Below are positions 57,806-64,000 of a DNA stretch of 64,000 nucleotides, in pieces. Origin of the DNA: Sphingobacteriales bacterium (GTDB lineage: Bacteria > Bacteroidota > Bacteroidia > Sphingobacteriales > Sphingobacteriaceae); contig JACXVB010000015.1 of NCBI GenBank assembly GCA_014763615.1, positions 1 through 64,000 on the forward strand, written 5' to 3'. The position numbers were made by a program, and so were the translations under genes. The notes beneath the pieces are model-generated. The model did no database searches and was not told the DNA's origin. It was given only the letters and a program-made list of their open reading frames with translations. Positions within the stretch are counted from its first letter, which is position 1. Each line of letters opens with the position of its first letter.

Positions 57806-60253
57806 ATGAGTTTAAACTTTATAAAGAAATGTATGCTCATTGCATTTACTTCACCTTTTTTAATCACTTCATATTGTCAAGCTCAGGAGGTTTTAACTTA
57901 CCAAAAACCTCCTGAAGCGATGACCCAAATGATTGAAAATACAGTTCAAAAATCTGTTATTTTCAGCGCCCACGCTAAGTTTATGGCTGTATTAATGCAG
58001 CCGGGTTATCCATCAATAGCAGAAGTGGCGCAGCCTTATGTAAGTTTAGCCGGACTAAGAGTAAATCCAAGAAATTTCGGAAACAGCCGCTCTAGTTATT
58101 TTGCTAATTTAAGCATCAGAAATTTAGCCAGTAAAGAAGATTTTGAGCTACAGAACCTTCCGAAAGAGGCAAAAATTAAAGATGTACAATTCTCTCCTGA
58201 TGAGAATTATATCAGCTTTAGCTTAAGCTTTAAAAATGAAATTCAACTTTGGGTAGGAGATTTAGCGGCAAAATCTGCACATCGTTTAGATAGTGTAGTT
58301 TTAAATGATACTTATGGTCGTTTGTATCAATGGTCGTCAGATAGTAAATCACTTTTAGTAAAATGTGTTTCTGAGGATAAGGTTCTTCCTGAGAAATCAG
58401 AAATCCCAACCGGACCCATTGTTCAGCAAAATATGGGTAAATCAACACCCAATCGTACCTATCAGGATTTATTAAAAAATCCTACAGATGAAGCATTTTT
58501 TGATTATTACCTCACTTCACAGCTAAAAATGGTTTTTCTGGATGGTCAAAATGTAAAATATAGTCGCCCTGCGATTTATAAAGATTTTGATTTCTCTCCA
58601 GATGGCGCTTATGTGATGACTAAAATCATTCATAAACCTTATTCCTATTTAGTTCCTGTGGGAGATTTCCCTTATCAAGTATCTATTTTTGACCGCTACG
58701 GAAAATCGGTAGAAAAATTAGCAGATGTGCCTTCAGCAGATCATTTACCTCAAGGTTTTGATGCCGTAGTTACTGGTCCGCGAGCTTATGGTTGGCGAGC
58801 AGATCAGCCCCATACTTTTTATTGGGTTGAAGCACAAGATGAAGGAAATCCAAATAAAAGAATTGCCATTAGAGATATTATCTACACCAGACAAGTAGGT
58901 GGCGAAAGTGGTTTAAAGAAAAAATTAGCAGATTGTTATCTCCGCTTTGACCATATAGATTGGGGAGATGATCAAATTGCTTTGGTAACCGAAAGATGGT
59001 GGAAAAACCGAGCAGAGAGACGTGTTTTTATTAAACCTGGAAATTCGAGCTATCGCGTAAATTTGTGGGACAGGTATTATGAAGATGCCTATAATGACCC
59101 GGGCGAGTTTGTGACTGTTAAAAATCAGTACCATAAAGACGTTTTGTTGTTAGATTATAATTCCATCAGACGAATTACAGACCCCAATAACATGTGGATT
59201 TTCTCTATTGCAAAAGGAGCATCGCCACAAGGAGACCGACCGTTTATTCTAAAATTTAATGTAAAAACTAAACTGACGGATACCTTATTCCGCTCTCATG
59301 CGCCTTTTTATGAATATCCAGTTTATTTTGATCATAAATCAGATTTAATCATCAGTAGAGAATCTGTCATTGAGCCTGCAAATTATTTCGTTTATAACGA
59401 TAAAAAGAAGAAAGAGCAACAGCTTACATTTTTCAAAAACCCTTATCCGCAACTTTTTGGGGTAAACAAACAACAAATCAAGTATCAAAGAAAAGATCAT
59501 CTTCATCTTTCGGCAAATTTATATCTACCCAAAGATTATAACTCCACAAAAGGTAGGTTACCCGTTTTAATGTGGGCTTATCCAAAAGAATTTAAAACTT
59601 CGGCCGCAGCCGGAGAAGTAAAAGGCTCTCCATATAGATTTATCAATGTTTCTTGGGCGTCTCCTATTTTTTGGGTAACACAAGGTTATGCTGTTTTAGA
59701 TAATGTAGATATGCCTATTGTGGGAGAAAGTAATGAGCAGCCAAATGATACTTTTATCAAACAACTCACAGAAAATGCGGAGGCAGCCATTGATAAAATT
59801 ACTAAAATGGGAATTGCGGATCCCGACAGAATTGCCATTGGAGGTCATTCTTACGGTGCATTCATGACCGCAAATTTATTAGCGCACACCAAGCTTTTTG
59901 CTGCCGGAATTGCCAGAAGTGGCGCCTATAACCGTACGCTCACACCTTTTGGTTTTCAGTCAGAAGAAAGAACTTATTGGGATAATCCTCAACTCTATTA
60001 CAAGATGTCTCCTTTTTCCTATGCCAATCAAATCACCACACCTTTATTATTGATTCATGGTTTGGCTGATGACAATTCGGGAACTTTTCCGATGCAGAGC
60101 GAAAGATTTTACAATGCCTTAAAAGGATTTGGAGCGACCACCCGATTGGTATTTTTACCTTCCGAAGCGCATAGCTATAGAGCTAAAGAATCTATTTTAG
60201 ATATGCTTTGGGAGATGAATCAGTGGTTGGATAAATACGTAAAAAATAAATAA
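57806..60253 (+). CDS. S9 family prolyl oligopeptidase-like exported peptidase
   Basis: 815 residues. Signal peptide about 1-26. The N-terminal propeller (about 50-560) is followed by the alpha/beta hydrolase domain. GGHSYGAFMTANLL holds S682, HGLADDNSGTFPMQ the Asp, and PSEAHSYRAKESIL the His. Closest in form to exported Bacteroidota dipeptidyl peptidase or glutamyl endopeptidase-like S9 members. It acts in the periplasm or outside. It forms an operon with the M42 aminopeptidase gene. Confidence 0.92.
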   Translation: MSLNFIKKCMLIAFTSPFLITSYCQAQEVLTYQKPPEAMTQMIENTVQKSVIFSAHAKFMAVLMQPGYPSIAEVAQPYVSLAGLRVNPRNFGNSRSSYFANLSIRNLASKEDFELQNLPKEAKIKDVQFSPDENYISFSLSFKNEIQLWVGDLAAKSAHRLDSVVLNDTYGRLYQWSSDSKSLLVKCVSEDKVLPEKSEIPTGPIVQQNMGKSTPNRTYQDLLKNPTDEAFFDYYLTSQLKMVFLDGQNVKYSRPAIYKDFDFSPDGAYVMTKIIHKPYSYLVPVGDFPYQVSIFDRYGKSVEKLADVPSADHLPQGFDAVVTGPRAYGWRADQPHTFYWVEAQDEGNPNKRIAIRDIIYTRQVGGESGLKKKLADCYLRFDHIDWGDDQIALVTERWWKNRAERRVFIKPGNSSYRVNLWDRYYEDAYNDPGEFVTVKNQYHKDVLLLDYNSIRRITDPNNMWIFSIAKGASPQGDRPFILKFNVKTKLTDTLFRSHAPFYEYPVYFDHKSDLIISRESVIEPANYFVYNDKKKKEQQLTFFKNPYPQLFGVNKQQIKYQRKDHLHLSANLYLPKDYNSTKGRLPVLMWAYPKEFKTSAAAGEVKGSPYRFINVSWASPIFWVTQGYAVLDNVDMPIVGESNEQPNDTFIKQLTENAEAAIDKITKMGIADPDRIAIGGHSYGAFMTANLLAHTKLFAAGIARSGAYNRTLTPFGFQSEERTYWDNPQLYYKMSPFSYANQITTPLLLIHGLADDNSGTFPMQSERFYNALKGFGATTRLVFLPSEAHSYRAKESILDMLWEMNQWLDKYVKNK

Positions 60254-60290
60254 TTCTATCTTTACATACATAAAGCTAAAAATCACGCAT

Positions 60291-61190
60291 ATGAAACCTA
60301 CATTATTAATCCTGGCAGCAGGAATGGCCAGCAGATATGGAAGTATGAAACAAATTGATGGTTTTGGACCTAACGGCGAAACCATTATCGATTACTCTAT
60401 ATATGATGCCATTAAGGCTGGTTTTGGAAAAATATCTTTCATCATCAGAGAAGAATTTTTAGACAGTTTTAAATCTATTTTCGAGCCTAAACTAGCTGGT
60501 AAAATAGAAACAGATTACATCTTCCAAACCTTTGATTTAAAAAAATATGGCATAGACAAAGAAATAGAAAGAGCCAAGCCTTGGGGAACAGGACATGCTA
60601 TTTTAGAAGCGCAAAAGCAAATTCATGAGCCTTTTTGTGTCATTAATGCTGATGATTTTTATGGATATGAAGCTTTCAAAAACATGGTTGATTTCTTAAC
60701 CAAAGAAGCCAATGCCACTACTTACAGCATTGTTGGCTACAAAATTGGGAATACGCTATCAGAAAATGGTTCGGTTTCTAGAGGAGTTTGCCAAACTGAT
60801 ACAGCTGGAAACATGACAGAAATTAACGAGCGAACAAAGGTTTATCGTAAAAACGGACAAATTGTTTATGAAAACGAAGACGGCAGCACTCATCCTTTAG
60901 CGGATGATACTCCGGTTTCTATGAATTTTTGGGGATTTACTCCAGATGTTTTCTCGGTTACTGAGCAATTATTTATTGATTTTGTTCATCAAAATGAAGA
61001 CAAACCTAAAGCTGAATTCTTTATCCCGCTAATTGCTGATTATCTTATCAAACATCATAAAGCTAATTTCAAAGTTATCCCAACAGATGCCAAATGGTTT
61101 GGCGTAACTTATAAAGAGGATAAAGAAACCGTACAAGAAAGCATTAATAAATTAGTAGAAAACGGAACTTACCCCACCAAACTTTGGTAA
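60291..61190 (+). CDS. Sugar-phosphate nucleotidyltransferase
   Basis: 299 residues. The N-terminal LLILAAGMASRYGSMKQIDG is the nucleotide-binding loop of NTP transferases, with PWGTGHAILEAQ and VINADDFYGYEAF as the substrate and metal-binding Asp region, and PVSMNFWGFTPDVF further on. It couples a sugar phosphate to an NTP, but which sugar cannot be told. A near-consensus -7 box (TATCTTTA, 60257-60264) precedes it and a terminator follows. Confidence 0.85.
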   Translation: MKPTLLILAAGMASRYGSMKQIDGFGPNGETIIDYSIYDAIKAGFGKISFIIREEFLDSFKSIFEPKLAGKIETDYIFQTFDLKKYGIDKEIERAKPWGTGHAILEAQKQIHEPFCVINADDFYGYEAFKNMVDFLTKEANATTYSIVGYKIGNTLSENGSVSRGVCQTDTAGNMTEINERTKVYRKNGQIVYENEDGSTHPLADDTPVSMNFWGFTPDVFSVTEQLFIDFVHQNEDKPKAEFFIPLIADYLIKHHKANFKVIPTDAKWFGVTYKEDKETVQESINKLVENGTYPTKLW

Positions 61191-61221
61191 AACGTAGCTA
61201 TTAATAGACGTATTTTTAATC

Positions 61222-61253
61222 AGCCCAAATGTAAGTTTGGGCTTTTATTTTTT
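61222..61253 (+). terminator. Terminator after the nucleotidyltransferase gene
   Basis: AGCCCAAA (61222-61229) pairs with TTTGGGCT (61236-61243) over six bases and is followed by a TTTTATTTTTT tract. Confidence 0.85.
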
Positions 61254-61351
61254 AATTCCTTCGTTTCTCGTCATTCAATTAGCATTTCTGTTCATCAACA
61301 AATTTGCGGCAAGGTTTTATAAGCATGTATGTAAATCAAACAATAAAAAAG

Positions 61352-62722
61352 ATGAAAACAACATTCCTAAAACCTATGATGATTGCTGCATTAACAGCCT
61401 TATCATATAGCACATTTGCACAGGAAACCACTATAAAAAGTGATAATCCTAAACCATTTTCTGGCGTTAATGCCTACAGAACTTGGTCATTCGGAATTAA
61501 CGGAGGCGTAATGGCTCCAGCCGTATTTTTTGGAGGCAGAAACGATTTTACCAATTGGAAAACCAGTATGGGTTATGGTGCATATCTGAAAAAACAAATT
61601 TGGCACAACTTCGGCCTACAAGCTGATTTTAATGGTGGTAAACTTAAAGCCGATAATACAAAAACATTAGGCGATGGTTCAAATTTAAACAGCCCTTACC
61701 AATCTTATGAAACTAAAGTAAATTGGGTTGGAACTTTAAGTGGAGTATATAACTTTGGTACTTTTACCATTTTCCGTAAACAAAGCTATGTTTCTCCTTA
61801 TGTTTCAGCAGGTGCTGGGTTAATGGGTTATCAGCCTACAACTATTGATAATAACGGGCAAGCGGCAACATTAAATAATGGTAAAGACATTCATGAATTA
61901 GTGGTTCCCATTGGAATTGGCACCAAGTTTATGTTGGCTAAAGGCGTAAATTTAGATTTAGGTTACAAAATGAATTTTGTGGATGGAGATAATCTAGACG
62001 GTTATCATCGTGACCCACAGAATGATAAATTCTCTTATGGCTACGCAGGATTAGAATTTGCTTTAGGAAATAGTAATAAAAACCAATTGGCTTTTGTAAA
62101 TCCAGCAGCTGTTTTAGAAAAAGACTATGTAGCTAAGTATGATGATTTAAAAGCGCAAATGGAAGCCAATAAAAATAAAGATAATCCAGAAATTGACGCT
62201 TTAAAAGACAAAGTAAGCAAATTAATGATGGATAGCGACCATGATGGCGTATCTGATTATTATGATAAATGTCTGAATACTCCAGAAAATGTTAAAGTAG
62301 ATGGTGCCGGTTGTCCACTTCCAAAAGCAACTACCACCATTACTAAACCAGTTACTTATGTGATTACTGATGAAGATAAAAAAGTAGTAACAGAAGCGAT
62401 TAAAAACCTAGAGTTTGATTTTGGTAAAGCTTCTGTCAGAGCTAATTCTTATGCAACTTTAGATAGACTTGCCGATTTATTAATCAAAAAGAACCTCAGT
62501 TTGAAATTAGCAGGGCACACAGATAACATAGGAAGTGAAGCCAGTAACATGAAGTTATCTAAAGAAAGAGCAGAATCTATAAAAACTTATTTAGTAAACA
62601 AAGGAGTTAATGCTTCAAGAATAGAAGCCACTGGTTACGGTGAAACACAACCTATTGACACTAATAAAACAGAAAAAGGTCGTCAGAATAATAGAAGAGT
62701 TGAATTTACCTTGTTTAATTGA
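61352..62722 (+). CDS. OmpA-family outer-membrane protein
   Basis: 456 residues from the Met of MKTTFLKPMM, which gives a clean signal peptide (to STFAQ); upstream in-frame Met codons add a hydrophilic tail. A barrel domain (about 25-250) is followed by a calcium-type repeat DSDHDGVSDYYDKCLNTPEN with two Cys, and a C-terminal OmpA domain (about 335-456: NLEFDFGKASVRANSYATLD, LAGHTDNIGSEASNMKLS, RGRQNNRRVEF-like end). The last part binds peptidoglycan, linking outer membrane and wall. Single gene between terminators. Confidence 0.93.
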   Translation: MKTTFLKPMMIAALTALSYSTFAQETTIKSDNPKPFSGVNAYRTWSFGINGGVMAPAVFFGGRNDFTNWKTSMGYGAYLKKQIWHNFGLQADFNGGKLKADNTKTLGDGSNLNSPYQSYETKVNWVGTLSGVYNFGTFTIFRKQSYVSPYVSAGAGLMGYQPTTIDNNGQAATLNNGKDIHELVVPIGIGTKFMLAKGVNLDLGYKMNFVDGDNLDGYHRDPQNDKFSYGYAGLEFALGNSNKNQLAFVNPAAVLEKDYVAKYDDLKAQMEANKNKDNPEIDALKDKVSKLMMDSDHDGVSDYYDKCLNTPENVKVDGAGCPLPKATTTITKPVTYVITDEDKKVVTEAIKNLEFDFGKASVRANSYATLDRLADLLIKKNLSLKLAGHTDNIGSEASNMKLSKERAESIKTYLVNKGVNASRIEATGYGETQPIDTNKTEKGRQNNRRVEFTLFN

Positions 62723-62741
62723 TCTTTGATCAACATTTTTT

Positions 62742-62776
62742 AAAGCCGATACTATTTAAGTATCGGCTTTTTTTGT
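62742..62776 (+). terminator. Terminator after the OmpA gene
   Basis: AAAGCCGATACT (62742-62753) pairs with AGTATCGGCTTT (62759-62770) around ATTTA, with a following T tract. Confidence 0.88.
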
Positions 62777-62807
62777 GCCTAATCCAATCAGCTTTTTCTA
62801 AAAAGGG

Positions 62808-62838
62808 TTGATTTATCTTTTTTATTTTCTTAGTTTTG
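62808..62838 (+). promoter_or_regulatory. Promoter of the SulP transporter gene
   Basis: TTG (62808-62810), 20 nt, then a perfect TAGTTTTG (62831-62838). The leader would be about 80 nt and contains a small hairpin, GAGCTT (62852-62857) with AAGCTC (62868-62873). Confidence 0.7.
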
Positions 62839-62923
62839 CATCTTCTTAAAAGAGCTTCTTTTCTAAAAAGCTCATTGTCAAACACTTATAGAGGGCTTAC
62901 TCCTCAATAACAGCAAAAAATAT

Positions 62924-64000
62924 ATGAAAGCAGTTTTCAACTTATTTAACTTTAAACAAAAAGTAGATTATAAAACCGAAATATTATCCGGTTTAACCGT
63001 AGCCTTAGCCTTAATTCCAGAAGCTGTGGCTTTCTCTATAATTGCGGGCTTATCTCCATTAACAGGTTTATACGCTGCATTTACCATGGGTTTAATTACA
63101 TCTATTTTTGGTGGCCGCCCAGGAATGATTTCCGGCGCTACCGGAGCAGTAGCTGTGGTAATTGTGAGTTTAGCAAAAACTCAAGGCGTAGAATATGTTT
63201 TTGCCACAGTAACTTTAGCAGGCTTAATTCAGATGCTTTTTGGATTTTTTAAACTCGGAAAATTCATTCGCTTAGTACCTCAGCCCGTAATGTATGGTTT
63301 TGTAAATGGTTTAGCCGTCATTATTTTCATGTCTCAGCTGGTGCAGTTTAAAGCATTAGGTGCAGACGGTCTAATGCACTGGTTAAGCGGAACACCTATG
63401 TACATCATGCTCGGCCTAGTATTATTAACCATCTTTATCATTTGGGGTTTACCAAAAATTACCAAAAAAATCCCGAGCGCTTTAGTTGCTATACTAATTG
63501 TAAGCGCCATAGTTATTGGCTTTAATTTACCAACTAGAACCGTTGGAGATTTAGCTTCTATAAAAGGAGGCTTCCCCTCTTTTCATATTCCTTCCATCCC
63601 ATTTCAATGGAATACTTTAGAAATCATTTTCCCTTATGCCTTAATTATTGCAGGAGTAGGATTGATAGAAAGTTTGTTGACCTTGAATTTAATTGATGAG
63701 ATTACGCAAACCCGAGGCAGTGGAAATAAGGAAGCCGTAGCACAAGGAACTGCTAATTTTGTTACCGGTTTATTTTCTGGCATGGGTGGTTGTGCCATGA
63801 TTGGGCAAAGTTTAATCAATATTTCCTCTGGTGCAAGAGCTCGTTTATCGGGTATTGTAGCCGCTATGATGCTATTGGTATTTATCATGTTCGGCTCTAG
63901 CCTGATAGAGAAAGTACCTATGGCCGCTTTAACCGGTGTAATGATTATGGTTGCTATTGGAACATTTGAATGGGCCAGTTTTAGGATGATTGGTAAAATG
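62924..64000 (+). CDS. SulP-family anion transporter, N-terminal part (runs off window)
   Basis: 359 codons are open from ATG to the last base, with no stop. The protein is strongly hydrophobic with about ten helices in view: TEILSGLTVALALIPEAVAF is the SulP signature, then GRPGMISGATGAVAVVIVSL, LVPQPVMYGFVNGLAVIIF, PYALIIAGVGLIESLLTLNL and GMGGCAMIGQSLINISSGAR. It carries sulfate, bicarbonate or a similar anion with sodium or protons. A carbonic anhydrase gene lies 13 kb upstream but not in the same unit. A C-terminal STAS domain would be beyond the window. Confidence 0.9.
   Translation, partial: MKAVFNLFNFKQKVDYKTEILSGLTVALALIPEAVAFSIIAGLSPLTGLYAAFTMGLITSIFGGRPGMISGATGAVAVVIVSLAKTQGVEYVFATVTLAGLIQMLFGFFKLGKFIRLVPQPVMYGFVNGLAVIIFMSQLVQFKALGADGLMHWLSGTPMYIMLGLVLLTIFIIWGLPKITKKIPSALVAILIVSAIVIGFNLPTRTVGDLASIKGGFPSFHIPSIPFQWNTLEIIFPYALIIAGVGLIESLLTLNLIDEITQTRGSGNKEAVAQGTANFVTGLFSGMGGCAMIGQSLINISSGARARLSGIVAAMMLLVFIMFGSSLIEKVPMAALTGVMIMVAIGTFEWASFRMIGKM

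Noticed and set aside
1-64000. CRISPR arrays, tRNA or rRNA genes
   Set aside because: No regularly spaced repeats, cloverleaf-type sequences or rRNA-like stretches were noticed; small structured RNAs could still be missed by eye.

Overview
The window looks like chromosomal DNA of a Bacteroidota bacterium, most likely of the Sphingobacteriaceae (Pedobacter-like). The reasons are AT-rich DNA, promoters of the TTG/TTTG-N18-21-TAnnTTTG type with almost no Shine-Dalgarno sequences, a PorQ homologue (type IX secretion), DUF4783 and DUF6588 proteins, an ECF sigma factor paired with a barrel-ended anti-sigma protein, and many protein matches typical of the group. No rRNA, tRNA, prophage or CRISPR array was seen. 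Most of the window is core genome with local accessory items: one IS982-family element and two toxin-antitoxin pairs.

Layout. 0-5 kb: an OprC/NosA-like copper TonB-dependent receptor with a Cys-rich companion, then a peroxiredoxin and OxyR divergently transcribed around a LysR-type dyad. 5-9 kb: MazG, a ParE-type toxin-antitoxin pair, a lipoprotein, and an ECF sigma factor overlapping a dual-membrane anti-sigma candidate. 9-16.7 kb: LolC/E permease, NamZ-like muramidase, Fmt, class IV aminotransferase, RluD-type pseudouridine synthase, an outer-membrane protein and a PLP deaminase/desulfhydrase. 16.8-26.5 kb: lysine 6-transaminase, NlpC/P60 hydrolase, universal stress protein, PabB, a minus-strand group (DUF4783, NadC, PlsY, M48 protease), GpmI, a lipoprotein and a TPR protein. 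26.7-36.2 kb: Lon, LpxR-like deacylase, ArfB, PorQ, Cmk, ribosomal protein S1, PyrR-PyrB.

36.4-45.5 kb holds the most system-like block: a 1007-residue TPR protein, a plugless outer-membrane barrel with a TonB-box-like N-terminus, an HU-CCDC81-like/SPOR inner-membrane protein, ExbB/TolQ, ExbD/TolR and a TonB/TolA-like protein, followed by FolC. Each envelope layer is represented, so it may be an energised trans-envelope machine with a link to peptidoglycan.

45.55-46.60 kb is an IS982-family element with 18-bp ends and a 9-bp target duplication. It landed inside the start codon of an MscS channel gene, and its own end rebuilds a GTG start. Its transposase carries a 1-nt deletion at the presumed catalytic Glu codon. 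Downstream come DUF1456, ChaN-like, carbonic anhydrase, an acyl-CoA carboxylase beta subunit, a tricorn-like protease, a GNAT enzyme, a UPF0175/DUF3368 toxin-antitoxin pair with a frameshifted toxin tail, an M42 and an S9 peptidase, a nucleotidyltransferase, an OmpA protein and a SulP transporter cut by the window end.

A recurring signal is a perfect TAnnTTTG box ending only 3-8 nt before the start codon (aminotransferase, rluD, pabB, gpmI, cmk, UPF0175 antitoxin), which predicts leaderless or nearly leaderless mRNAs. Several start codons were moved downstream of the longest open frame on this basis.
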